The notes under the pieces were generated by a model. The model worked only from the letters and a program-made list of their open reading frames with translations, did no database searches and was not told the origin of the DNA. From Botrimarina mediterranea (GTDB lineage Bacteria; Planctomycetota; Planctomycetia; Pirellulales; Lacipirellulaceae), in assembly GCF_007753265.1 (NCBI RefSeq), contig NZ_CP036349.1:1955363-2019362 (forward strand): a DNA stretch of 64,000 bases, in the 5' to 3' direction. Positions 9,256 through 18,026 of this stretch are shown here, piece by piece; positions within the stretch are counted from its first letter, which is position 1, and each line of letters opens with the position of its first letter. A program made the position numbers and the translations under genes.

Positions 9256-9600
9256 TCAGCCCGGCGGCCACTTCAGCGACTTACCGCCTAGGACGTGGAA
9301 GTGCAGGTGATCGACCGACTGTCCGCCGTCCTTGCCGTTGTTGATGACGACGCGGTAGCCGGCCGACAAGCCTTCCGCCGCTGCGACCTTCTTGCAGACG
9401 AGCATCATGTGGCCCGCCAGCTCTTGGTGGTCGGCCGTGAGTGAGTCGATAGACTCGACGGGTTCTTTTGGAACTACGAGCACATGCGTCGGCGCTTGCG
9501 GCGCGATATCGCGGAAAGCGAGGCAGAGGTCGTCCTCGTAGACAATGTCGGCCGGGATCTCACGGGCGACGATCTTAGTAAAGAGCGTTTCGCGGGGCAT
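9256..9600 (-). CDS. HIT family protein (HinT-like purine nucleoside phosphoramidase)
   Basis: 114 residues, the usual length for HinT. The histidine-triad motif reads VDHLHFHVLGG near the C terminus. Other conserved blocks are FTKIVAREIPADIVYED, LAFRDI, PTHVLVVPK and YRVVINNGKDGGQSV. Family members hydrolyse AMP-N-linked substrates such as lysyl-adenylate. The cellular role here is not shown by context. Confidence 0.92.
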   Translation of the reverse strand: MPRETLFTKIVAREIPADIVYEDDLCLAFRDIAPQAPTHVLVVPKEPVESIDSLTADHQELAGHMMLVCKKVAAAEGLSAGYRVVINNGKDGGQSVDHLHFHVLGGKSLKWPPG

Positions 9601-9640
9601 GGGGAGTGGGCCGTGGGCAGAAGGCAGTGGGCAGGATGAA

Positions 9641-9668
9641 GGCTAGCCGTAAGCGTCAGCGACCGGAG
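9641..9668. repeat. Single arm of the family A repeat
   Basis: A solitary copy of the arm, with core AGCCGTAAGCGTCAGCGACC. It lies 40 bases upstream of the HIT start and lacks an opposing arm, so it cannot form the long hairpin seen elsewhere. Confidence 0.7.
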
Positions 9669-9734
9669 TGAACCACGTTGGATACACCTACCGGCCTCCC
9701 GACGAACGCGCTGCGTATTCACCTCCCATCAAAG

Positions 9735-9771
9735 CAAAAAAGGGCGTCGCCGACGAGTCGGCGACGCCCTT
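9735..9771 (-). terminator. Strong rho-independent terminator
   Basis: A 15-bp stem (9740-9754 with 9757-9771) of sequence GGGCGTCGCCGAC and its complement, followed on the minus strand by six T. It lies directly downstream of the small secreted protein gene ending at 9803. Confidence 0.85.
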
Positions 9772-9802
9772 GATGGGAATTAACTTCAGAGTTCGTAACG
9801 CG

Positions 9803-10267
9803 TCAGATCGTCCGCGACGTGGCCGATACGTAGGGGTTGATGATCATCAGCGGGCCGGTTGGCAGCTGTTTGACCGCTCCGCGTTGGCCATCTTCACCGT
9901 GGCTGATCGTGCGGTTGCGGATCGTTTTGCTAGTGGTCTTGCTCTTAGGCGCCGACTCTTCTGTCGAGCTCGGCACGTAGGGGTTGATGATCTCAACCGG
10001 TTGGACGCAGCCGCCGGCGACTTCCGGCGTGCGGGTGTCCGGCGTGTACGCGAACGGGCTGTAGCCGTAGGTCCGCGGCACGGGCGTGCTGTAGTAGACA
10101 GGTGGGTGGGCGGCGAAGTACGGGACGCGGCGTTCGATCGGGTAGTCGAGCGAGCGGTACAGTTGGCCGATGCCGATGCCGGCGCCAGTCCACCAGTAGG
10201 CGTTGGCGGCGGATGACGAGAAGATGCCGCAAGAGGCGAGGGCGGCGAGCAGGAGGGGGTAACGCAT
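9803..10267 (-). CDS. Small secreted protein with repeated INPYV motif
   Basis: 154 residues. A clear signal peptide is present (MRYPLLLAALASCGIFSSSAANA, cleavage after ANA). The mature part is rich in Tyr and Pro and carries the motif INPYV twice, the second close to the C terminus. I do not recognise the family, but short Tyr/Pro-rich exported proteins like this are common in planctomycetes and may be envelope or surface components. A strong terminator follows, so it is a monocistronic unit. Predicted only from the reading frame, signal peptide and terminator. Confidence 0.7.
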   Translation of the reverse strand: MRYPLLLAALASCGIFSSSAANAYWWTGAGIGIGQLYRSLDYPIERRVPYFAAHPPVYYSTPVPRTYGYSPFAYTPDTRTPEVAGGCVQPVEIINPYVPSSTEESAPKSKTTSKTIRNRTISHGEDGQRGAVKQLPTGPLMIINPYVSATSRTI

Positions 10268-10459
10268 GGCGGGCGGTCTCGTAAGCTGAGGAGGGCTCGT
10301 GAGCGGTGAGGTGGGGAGCCGGTTAGCTCACTCCACGCTAATTGCGGCCGCGGCCGGGTCCAAATAATTTTGGCGCCGGGGTCCGATTACGCGGCCTAGA
10401 CCCGCCAATTCCGGTTGTAAGCCCTCCAAACGGCCCGCGTCGCCCTCTTACGAAGCCCG

Positions 10460-11599
10460 ATGAACGACGCCGAGTTGACCCGACGCGTGAAGGCCCTGGC
10501 GGGGGAGGCTGGCTTTTCAATGGCTGGCGTGGCCCCCGCGGTGACGCCGACGGGATTCGCTCGGCTCGGCGAGTGGCTCGCGGCGGGCTACGTGGGTGAG
10601 ATGCATTACATCGCCGAACGTCTGGAAGACTATGCGCACCCCGAGCGGCTGCTCGACGGCGCTCGGAGCGTGCTGATGTTTGCGCTCGATTACCGAACCG
10701 CCGAGCCGCAAGCTCCGCAGCTGGGTGAGGGACGCGTCTCGCGCTACGCATGGGGCGCCCGTGATTACCACGACATCGTGCGCAAGAAGCTCTACAGGAT
10801 CGCCGACGCGATCAAAGAGTGGCGGCCGGGATCGAACACGCGCTGTATCATCGACACAGCGCCGCTACTCGAACGCGAATTTGCGGTTCTTGCCGGCCTC
10901 GGCTGGGTCGGCAAGAACACGCTGGTGCTCAACAAGAGCCGGGGTAGCTACTTCTTCTTGGCGTCGGTGCTAACCGACACGCCGCTCGATTACGACACGC
11001 CGCACGAGACCGACCACTGCGGCACGTGCACGGCGTGCCTCGACGCTTGCCCCACGCAGGCGTTTGTCGCGCCGCGGCTGCTGGACGCGTCACGCTGCAT
11101 CAGCTACTTGACGATCGAGCATCCCGACCTGCCATCGCCCGATCTGCGTGAAGGTCTCGGCGAATGGCTCTTTGGTTGCGACGTTTGCCAAGACGTTTGC
11201 CCTTGGAACCGGCATTCGCAACCGGCGACCGAACAGGCACTCTGGCCACTTGAAAAGAGCAATCCCCTTGAGCTGGCGCCGCTGTTTGAGCTCGATGACG
11301 ACGCGTTCCGCCGACGCTTCTTGAAGACGCCGCTCTGGCGTCCGAAGCGACGGGGCCTCTTACGCAACGCCGCCCTGGTGCTCGGCGCCACCCGCGCGGC
11401 GGGTTCTGAGGCGGCCCTCGCCCGCGGTTTACGCGACAGCGAGCCGCTGGTTAGGGCGGCGGCGGCCTGGGCGCTGGGACGATTGGGTACCGAAGCGGCG
11501 ATCTCGGCGCTGAATCGACATTCACTGCTCGAAGGAGACGATTCCGTCCGCGACGAGATTTCCGCAGCGCTCGACGTCAACAAGACCCCCCGGCGGTAG
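10460..11599 (+). CDS. queG: Epoxyqueuosine reductase QueG with HEAT-like tail
   Basis: 379 residues. The N-terminal cobalamin-binding region includes FALDYRT. The two 4Fe-4S clusters are seen in HCGTCTACLDACPTQAF and in LFGCDVCQDVCPWNR. The tail (about 300-360) has HEAT-type helices (EPLVRAAAAWALGRLG). QueG makes the last step of queuosine synthesis, reducing epoxyqueuosine in tRNA, and requires cobalamin. QueD and FolE, which act early in the same pathway, are encoded 42 kb away at 52.2-53.6 kb. The gene stands alone and is followed by a tRNA-modifying dihydrouridine synthase in the same orientation. Confidence 0.95.
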   Translation: MNDAELTRRVKALAGEAGFSMAGVAPAVTPTGFARLGEWLAAGYVGEMHYIAERLEDYAHPERLLDGARSVLMFALDYRTAEPQAPQLGEGRVSRYAWGARDYHDIVRKKLYRIADAIKEWRPGSNTRCIIDTAPLLEREFAVLAGLGWVGKNTLVLNKSRGSYFFLASVLTDTPLDYDTPHETDHCGTCTACLDACPTQAFVAPRLLDASRCISYLTIEHPDLPSPDLREGLGEWLFGCDVCQDVCPWNRHSQPATEQALWPLEKSNPLELAPLFELDDDAFRRRFLKTPLWRPKRRGLLRNAALVLGATRAAGSEAALARGLRDSEPLVRAAAAWALGRLGTEAAISALNRHSLLEGDDSVRDEISAALDVNKTPRR

Positions 11600-11713
11600 G
11601 CGGCAGCCAACGGCGCAGCGGGCCCAGTTCAGCTACCGCCGTGGGCTTCCGCCCTCGGCTAAGACTTTTCTTTACGGGTTGACGCTTTCGAGACGGCAAA
11701 AACAATCGCTGGT

Positions 11714-12805
11714 ATGACGACCCTCGCGCCCACCCCCCTGAAGCCGCTAAGAATCGGCAACCTCGAAATCGGCTTCCCAATCGTCCAGGCGGCGCTGTCG
11801 GGCTACAGCGACTCGCCGATGCGGACGCTCGCCCGGCGGCACGGGGCGTCGTACTCGCTGTGCGAGGTGATGCTGGACCAGTTCCTCGTTCACATCAAGA
11901 TCCGCAACAAGACGCGACATCTGCTGCACATCTCGCCCGAAGAGCACCCCGTTGGCGGGCAGCTCATGGGCGCCGAGCCGGAGGACTTCGGGCCCGCCGC
12001 CCAGCGACTGTCGGACGCGGGTTTCGATGTGATCGACATCAACTTCGGATGCCCCGTGAAGAAAGTGCTCGGGCGCTGCCGCGGCGGGTTCCATCTCAGT
12101 CAGCCCGACGTGGCGATCGAGATCATCCAGCGCGTCCGCGATGCGGTTCCGGCGGAGAAGCCCGTCACTGTGAAGATGCGTCGCGGCGTTGACGACACAC
12201 CCGAAAGCCGTGACAAGTTCTTCACGATCTTCGACCGTGCCTACGAGCTTGGGGTCGCAGCGGTCACGGTGCACGGCCGCACGGTGACGCAGCGCTACAT
12301 CGGCCCGTCGCGGTGGGACTTCTTGCGGGAGCTGAAGCAGCACGCCGGCGACCGAGTCGTGCTCGGCAGCGGCGACCTGTTTAGCGCGCAGGCGTGTCTC
12401 GACATGATCGCCTACACGGGCGTCGATGGTGTGACGGTTGCGCGCGGCGCGATCGGCAACCCGTGGGTCTTCCAGCAAGCCGCCGAACTCGCCGCCGGTC
12501 GGCCGCTCCCCGACCCGCCGTCGCTGCACGAGCAGCGCGACGTGATTGCCGAACACTACCGGTTGGCGGAAGAGCTCTACGGCGCTGAGCGTTGCGTGCC
12601 CGACATGCGGAAGTTCGCGATCAAGTACGCGCAGCTCCACCCGCAGCATCTCGAAGTGCGGGCCGACTTCGTGAAAGTCAAAGGCGCCGGCCAGTGGCGC
12701 ACCGTGCTCGACCGCTGGTACGCCGAGGACCTGCCGGGCGTGCATCCAGCGGTTGAAGAGCCGAACCCGCTGGCGACGACGCCTGAATTGGCGACAGTTG
12801 AATGA
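11714..12805 (+). CDS. tRNA-dihydrouridine synthase (DusB-like)
   Basis: 363 residues. FMN-binding TIM barrel with family motifs: IVQAALSGYSDSPMRTLAR, GGQLMG, DINFGCPVKKVL, KMRRG, VHGRT, and GVTVARGAIGNPWVFQQ. The catalytic Cys is in NFGCPVKK. The enzyme reduces uridines in the tRNA D-loop. It lies 114 bases after queG, so two tRNA-modification genes run together, although a shared transcript is not proven. Which uridine position is modified cannot be told from sequence alone. Confidence 0.9.
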   Translation: MTTLAPTPLKPLRIGNLEIGFPIVQAALSGYSDSPMRTLARRHGASYSLCEVMLDQFLVHIKIRNKTRHLLHISPEEHPVGGQLMGAEPEDFGPAAQRLSDAGFDVIDINFGCPVKKVLGRCRGGFHLSQPDVAIEIIQRVRDAVPAEKPVTVKMRRGVDDTPESRDKFFTIFDRAYELGVAAVTVHGRTVTQRYIGPSRWDFLRELKQHAGDRVVLGSGDLFSAQACLDMIAYTGVDGVTVARGAIGNPWVFQQAAELAAGRPLPDPPSLHEQRDVIAEHYRLAEELYGAERCVPDMRKFAIKYAQLHPQHLEVRADFVKVKGAGQWRTVLDRWYAEDLPGVHPAVEEPNPLATTPELATVE

Positions 12806-12875
12806 ACCTCGGATAGCACGGATGGAGTTGCCGCCGGCTCATCGTGGAATCTGTGGTTCGAAAGCGGGCAGGGCG

Positions 12876-14186
12876 TTATTTGGTCCACGTGATTCCCGGT
12901 TGCAAGCCGATGAGGTTGGCGGCATTGGCGATGGCGGGCGTTCCAGTGTGCTCCGCGACTCGCCGCTTGCGGCTTAGCGGTGACGCGGCCGACTCTTCGA
13001 TAACGCGGACCCGACCCGTAAGCGGATAGCGTTCCAACAGTCCCATGGCGATCGCAGCGACGATGCGGTTCTGTGGGTAGATCGGCGCGCCGGTCTCGGC
13101 GAGCGCCCACTCGTTGAGGCGGACGCGACGCCAAGGCCCCTCGCTCGACTCTTCGATGTGGGGCTTGAGTGACTTGGGCAGTCGCTCAACGGAGCCGGTA
13201 TGGATGAAGAGCGTCGCTCGTTCGCCGCGGGGGGCGTAGAGGGCCCAGCCGGGCCATTGGTCCCAGAGGCCCAGAGGGGTCAAGGCGGGGGCGAGCACCG
13301 CTAAGCCGCAAGCGGCTATTGCGAAGCGTGATGATCGGGTTACGCGCTCGCTACTCTCGTCGGCCCTTGGCCAGAAGAGGATCACGGTTTGCGCCGCGAA
13401 GCCGACATTCCAAAGCAGCACGCCGAGTGAATGTCCCAGCGCCCAAGGCCCGAGCACCGCGATCGTCGCCGTGTGCATGGCGATTACGGCGATGCAGGCA
13501 ACTTTGCGTAGTCGATCCACTCGGAGGGACGCAGCGAGCAACGCGGCAACGGCGAGCTCAACGCTTGGAACTAGTAGCGCGATCGCAACGCGACTGGCGC
13601 CCGACCAACTCGTCAGATCGAGGCCGGCGGCGGCGAGCATCTGTTGGCCGAGCGTCGAGGCAAACTCGACGTCGAGCTTCGCGATGGAAGAGTACGCATA
13701 AACGGCGATGGCGACGATCCGTAACAAGCGGAAGGCTTGCGTCGAGGCAGAGTTCGACAGGATGACTCCCACGATCACCGCGTTGTACGCCCAGGGCTGC
13801 CAACGCAGTTGGTCGAGGAGCATCAGAGCGGTTAGTGCGACCGTCGCGATGAGAACGCCCAAACGATTGATGGCGAACCCACGATATAGATCGTGGGTGT
13901 GAACTGGGTACTGAGTTTCCACCCCCGATTGACATCGGGGGCTCGCCTTAAGCTCGCTTGTGAATGCTGCACGGAGCGTCCGCAGCAAGCCGTAGGCGAG
14001 TAGCGCAAGTAGCGCGAAATCAATCGCCGGCGGGATCGCTTCAACAGCTTCCAGCGGCGCGAGGCGTGGCGTGCCGCGCAACGGCGTCCACAATCGCCAC
14101 GTGGCGGCGAGCAGCACCACGATCGTGCCGGACCAGGCGGATACCAGAGCGGTGATACGGTCGGCGGCGAGCTGTCGCTTGGTCAT
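12876..14186 (-). CDS. Polytopic membrane protein (HTTM/MauE-like) carrying an in-frame palindromic insert
   Basis: 436 residues with about eight to nine hydrophobic segments in the first 300 and a soluble C-terminal part. The charged YAYSSIAKLD segment and the overall layout recall HTTM/DoxX-like integral membrane proteins, some related to vitamin K-dependent carboxylases; this is a loose resemblance. Residues about 81-103 are encoded by two consecutive palindromes (13877-13898 and 13921-13943) of the intergenic type and lie in a loop between helices. The C-terminal region (about 325-430) has no family I know. It lies just upstream of, and in the same orientation as, the 1252-residue exported protein. 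Confidence 0.6.
   Translation of the reverse strand: MTKRQLAADRITALVSAWSGTIVVLLAATWRLWTPLRGTPRLAPLEAVEAIPPAIDFALLALLAYGLLRTLRAAFTSELKASPRCQSGVETQYPVHTHDLYRGFAINRLGVLIATVALTALMLLDQLRWQPWAYNAVIVGVILSNSASTQAFRLLRIVAIAVYAYSSIAKLDVEFASTLGQQMLAAAGLDLTSWSGASRVAIALLVPSVELAVAALLAASLRVDRLRKVACIAVIAMHTATIAVLGPWALGHSLGVLLWNVGFAAQTVILFWPRADESSERVTRSSRFAIAACGLAVLAPALTPLGLWDQWPGWALYAPRGERATLFIHTGSVERLPKSLKPHIEESSEGPWRRVRLNEWALAETGAPIYPQNRIVAAIAMGLLERYPLTGRVRVIEESAASPLSRKRRVAEHTGTPAIANAANLIGLQPGITWTK
13877..13943. repeat. Palindromic repeats inside a coding sequence
   Basis: ACCCACGATATAGATCGTGG (13877 onward, arms of 8-9 bases) and a second hairpin with CCCCCGAT / ATCGGGGG arms (13921-13943) lie within the membrane protein gene. 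They keep its frame open. Similar CCCACGA hairpins occur between genes at 1274-1340. Confidence 0.7.
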
Positions 14187-14215
14187 CCCGCTAGACTACC
14201 ACGACGAGCCTTGGC

Positions 14216-17200
14216 CTACCGCCACCAGCGTGGCATGTATCCCCTTAGGCGTTCGCTCAGCGTCGGCGTCGCTTCTTCCTCTGGGGTCGCATCCTGTGGC
14301 GGCTTCGTCGGCGCGGACTCATTGACGACTGTAGAGGACGCCTCGCGTCGGGGATAATTCTCGATGAGGAAGCGAGCCCAGTAGCTGTCGAGCTGCGTGC
14401 GGCATGCTTCGAGACGGCCCTCATCGAGAAGCGTCTGCGAGGTCTGTAGCAACCGGACGATCGCGAATCGCTCGGCGCGCATGTCGATGCCGCCTTGCCC
14501 GTCGAGCGGCAAGACGAGGTCTTCGGGCCGCAAGTCGTCGATGCTGAGCTCACCATCGCCTACCAGAGTGAACCGCAGCCGCATCTCGCCGGGAGTGCCG
14601 AGCGGCAAGTCATCCATCGGAAACACAATCGGCAACCACTTGGCGGAAGTGGATGCGTCTCCGGTTGGGGGCGAAAGGCGATCCGAAGCCGCCCGGGCGT
14701 GATTCCTATAGGGGCCATCGACTTGCTCGAGTTCGATCCGCAGCTCGCAGCCCGGTTGTAGCTCGTGGGGAAGCACCCGCAGCCCGAGGGCAAGTTGACC
14801 CGTGGAAGGCGCCGCGAACGTTTCGCTGCTCAAGGTCGCGGGCTGATTAGCTGTCGCCTGCATCCGCACCGAGGTGGCGCCATCGGCGGCGACGGTGGAG
14901 TCAACCGAAGCGCCCTCGCCAAGACGCCAACCGACGGGCTGGGATCCGTCATCGACGCCGGTCTGTCGCTCCTCGAACGACGGATTCAATACACGCGCGA
15001 ACGGACGTCGCTTCGTCGTATCTCGGCTCTGCAAATCGGCGAGCCCTTCGGCGAGTTCACGCAGCGCCGCTGGTTCGGGATCGACGCGTACGCCGGTGAC
15101 GCGCACCCCGCTTGCGGCGAAGCGCCACGCGGCGCTTTGGTAGGGCGCAAGCTCGAGGTCGAGCACATGCTCACCTGCGTCGAACCACTGGCCGGCCACT
15201 GCAAGTGGCGTGGCGAGACTCGTTGGATTAACCGCAAGCCCACGTAGGCGCTGCGGCGTCTGGATGGTGACTTGGGCGCGACGAGACCAAGCCGATTGGT
15301 TAGTAACGATCGCCAGGGAACCACTATCGCGGATATCGTATGCGTAAGCGTTGATGTCGCGGGACGTTGCGAGGTCGGCGGCTATCTGGCTTTCGGGCGC
15401 CGGGAGGGCGGGGATCGATGCATAGAGTTGCCGGCGTTCGATAGCGGCGTTGTCGAGCCAGCCGGCCGAGGCTTCGCCGTCGAGCGTTACAATTCGCACG
15501 CCGTCGTCGATTGCCGACGCGAGTAACGCGGGTTCCGCCGTTGGCGCTACGGCGATCGCGGGGAGCAGGATTTCGCCTAGGGTCGATCCGCCTGCCCCGC
15601 GGAGCCGTTTCTCCGATTCGATCAGCCGCAGAGGGAAGTTGCTCGTGCGGAGCGATCGGGCGACACGGCCAACCTCAGCTGGCAGGGATCGACGTAACCC
15701 CGTTAGCACGATGTCGGTCGCCAAGTCGCCGCGTTGTCGGGCCTCCGGCGCGACTGCGCCGAAGGGGGCCGAGACGATCGTCGCCGTTGAGTCGCTGGCG
15801 ACAGACGTCAATCCACTCTTAGCGATGTACGCGCTCGCTCCATCGGCTGAAGCCCCAAGCTTCGGGAGTAAATGTCGAGACACTTCGGGCGCAGTCGTCA
15901 ACTCACTGGAGAGAATCACGAGGGGCAGCGGCCTTCCCACCATGTCCGAGGCGGCGCGGGCCAGCTCGTCGTAAGCGGCGACAAGCGGATCGATCCCTTC
16001 GACGGAATCTGCTGCCGAGGGGTGACGAAGCGCCCAGCTGCCGGGCGTGAGGCGGATAGCGACGCCAGCGATGACATCGCGTTTGCCAACAGTGTCCAGT
16101 ACCTCTTCGACCGCGAGTCTCCGAGCGACCGCGGCGTCGCTCCCTGCGGCGTCGTACGAGCCATTCCGGTGCTCAATAATCGGAGTTGGAGCGTCGAATC
16201 TCAACACGGGCAATAGTTGTAAGCCACGGCGATCGAGTTCCAGCGCAATCAGGTGCAGGAGCTCACGCCGCGGAGTGTCGGCGGAGCCGTCGGACCAGAC
16301 GCCGAGGTCGTAGCGGGGCGTGGTCCACAATCGGCTTGGGTAAAGAGCCCCGCCGGACTGGTTGACGGGAACGGCGGCGGCGCTGGCGCCGGCGGCTTGG
16401 ACGCGGTCCGCCAACGCGGTCGCGGTCTCCCAGTAGGTGACGAGGTCGGGCTGTTCGAACGCGCCCAATTCACTCCGCACGTGGCTGGCGCCGAGGGCAT
16501 GCGACAAGTTGGCCTCTGGCCAGTCGAGCGCGATGATACGTCCGGTTGCAAGACGCTCAGTCGCAGGTGTTGGCGATTCGATACCCCGCGACTTCAGGAG
16601 CCGGACTCTGCCAAATCTAGCGACGGTCTCTTCACTCGGATTGCTGAGCACCAGCAGAGGCGAGTTCGTCCGTGGTCGGATGAGTAGTTTTGCCGGCGAG
16701 GAATCGCCATCGCGATTCCAGCGTGGCGTGACGTGCGTGACGACGCCGCTAACGGGCCGCAGGTCACCGAGGGCGTCGGGTTCGAGTACGGCGATGGTCA
16801 GCATGTCACCCGGCGCGCCGAGCGTCTCGACCTCGACGGCGTACGTCCCGCCCGGTTGGTCAACGGACAGTGGGTAAGCACGCCAATGGACGCGGCCGTC
16901 ACCCGGGCTGGGAGCGATCTCGATGGCGCCGTCGCGCGGCGCATCGACGCCCTCCTCGCTACTGCGTGGCCCCGCCGCGAACCATGGCAGCCGCCGCCAA
17001 CGCATCCGCTCGGGCAGCCGATCGGCCCAGCCGACGGACCGCGGGTCGAAGGCGTAGGCTTCTAGCCAGTCGCCTGGCCGCAACGGCCGACGCTGTGGGT
17101 CGAAGACGGCGAGTTGCACTGTCCGCTGCGCGAGCGGTGAGTCAGAGTTGTTGAGCAGTGGGGATGTAGGCAGGAACTTCGTGCGGAACCCGGCGGGCTT

Positions 17201-17974
17201 CTTAGCGGTCAGCGTCAATCGGTAAACGCCTTCGGTTGTTGGCAGCGTTAGTTCGACTAACGACTTCGCGACGCCCGTTGGTCCGACCGCAACGCGTGAC
17301 GGTTCGCTTCGCCACACCTCGGCGCCGCTGCGGCCGCGCGATAAAGCGGCGACGAACTCGAACTCATCGCCGGGCTGAAGCCCTTCGGGTTCGAGCGACA
17401 CGTCGCACGCAAATCGCTCGCTTGGTTGGAACACAAACGACTCGCGCGGCGCTTCCAGGCGGATGCGATCGGCTGGCAGTCGCGACAGCGTGACGGAGGC
17501 CCCGCTCTCGCCAAGCGGCACGGTGAGCCGTGTCGCGGGCGTGGCGATGCGGGCTTGGGTGAGAGGAATCGTTGCCGCCACGGAATCGCTGTCGGCGAGC
17601 TTGAGCTGGAGAGCGTCTTCGTCTGTCGCTCGGACCGTGACGTCGAAGACGTCGCGCGCCATGGCACTGCGGTGATGGAGCCTTACACGGCCCTTGTCGA
17701 GTGACGACCCGGCGGCGGCAGTGGGATCAAGGCTGAGCGGCTGTAGCTGTTCCAGCGATCCGCCGGTGACCGACAACTCGCCACGCCAAGCGACGGGTTT
17801 CGGGGAGTCGATCTCGACACGGAATCGGGCGACGAAAGGCTCGCCGGCCGAGGCGATCGAACACGCCAAGAGAAGGCATACCGCGACCCCACGCACGCCC
17901 CAGGGGGCGTGTCGGCGTTGGCGACGTCGCTTGCGCGACGCGGCGTTGCTGTCCGTGCGAGGTGCGGACCGCAT
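14216..17974 (-). CDS. Large exported protein, probable glycoside-hydrolase-like barrel with beta domains
   Basis: 1252 residues. An Arg-rich start and hydrophobic stretch (VRGVAVCLLLACSIASAGE) look like a signal peptide. Residues about 35-530 appear beta-rich. Residues about 530-850 show a TIM-barrel feel (LELDRRGLQLLPVLRF, VIAGVAIRLTPGSWAL), as in family-10-like glycosyl hydrolases of planctomycetes. Residues about 1030-1160 (RVLNPSFEE, GWRLGEG) look like a carbohydrate-binding jelly-roll module. I cannot assign catalytic acids. A sulfatase-like pseudoenzyme and polysaccharide genes lie beyond its start, suggesting work on surface or extracellular glycans. This is inference from layout only. 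Confidence 0.55.
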   Translation of the reverse strand: MRSAPRTDSNAASRKRRRQRRHAPWGVRGVAVCLLLACSIASAGEPFVARFRVEIDSPKPVAWRGELSVTGGSLEQLQPLSLDPTAAAGSSLDKGRVRLHHRSAMARDVFDVTVRATDEDALQLKLADSDSVAATIPLTQARIATPATRLTVPLGESGASVTLSRLPADRIRLEAPRESFVFQPSERFACDVSLEPEGLQPGDEFEFVAALSRGRSGAEVWRSEPSRVAVGPTGVAKSLVELTLPTTEGVYRLTLTAKKPAGFRTKFLPTSPLLNNSDSPLAQRTVQLAVFDPQRRPLRPGDWLEAYAFDPRSVGWADRLPERMRWRRLPWFAAGPRSSEEGVDAPRDGAIEIAPSPGDGRVHWRAYPLSVDQPGGTYAVEVETLGAPGDMLTIAVLEPDALGDLRPVSGVVTHVTPRWNRDGDSSPAKLLIRPRTNSPLLVLSNPSEETVARFGRVRLLKSRGIESPTPATERLATGRIIALDWPEANLSHALGASHVRSELGAFEQPDLVTYWETATALADRVQAAGASAAAVPVNQSGGALYPSRLWTTPRYDLGVWSDGSADTPRRELLHLIALELDRRGLQLLPVLRFDAPTPIIEHRNGSYDAAGSDAAVARRLAVEEVLDTVGKRDVIAGVAIRLTPGSWALRHPSAADSVEGIDPLVAAYDELARAASDMVGRPLPLVILSSELTTAPEVSRHLLPKLGASADGASAYIAKSGLTSVASDSTATIVSAPFGAVAPEARQRGDLATDIVLTGLRRSLPAEVGRVARSLRTSNFPLRLIESEKRLRGAGGSTLGEILLPAIAVAPTAEPALLASAIDDGVRIVTLDGEASAGWLDNAAIERRQLYASIPALPAPESQIAADLATSRDINAYAYDIRDSGSLAIVTNQSAWSRRAQVTIQTPQRLRGLAVNPTSLATPLAVAGQWFDAGEHVLDLELAPYQSAAWRFAASGVRVTGVRVDPEPAALRELAEGLADLQSRDTTKRRPFARVLNPSFEERQTGVDDGSQPVGWRLGEGASVDSTVAADGATSVRMQATANQPATLSSETFAAPSTGQLALGLRVLPHELQPGCELRIELEQVDGPYRNHARAASDRLSPPTGDASTSAKWLPIVFPMDDLPLGTPGEMRLRFTLVGDGELSIDDLRPEDLVLPLDGQGGIDMRAERFAIVRLLQTSQTLLDEGRLEACRTQLDSYWARFLIENYPRREASSTVVNESAPTKPPQDATPEEEATPTLSERLRGYMPRWWR

Positions 17975-18026
17975 CGGACTTCCTTGCCCAAGCGGTGAGG
18001 GGGTCAGTCGGCAATAGCCGCGGAGT

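Noticed and set aside
9668-10216. 182-codon plus-strand frame
   Set aside because: It is antisense to the small secreted protein gene and its terminator, and has the composition of a shadow frame.
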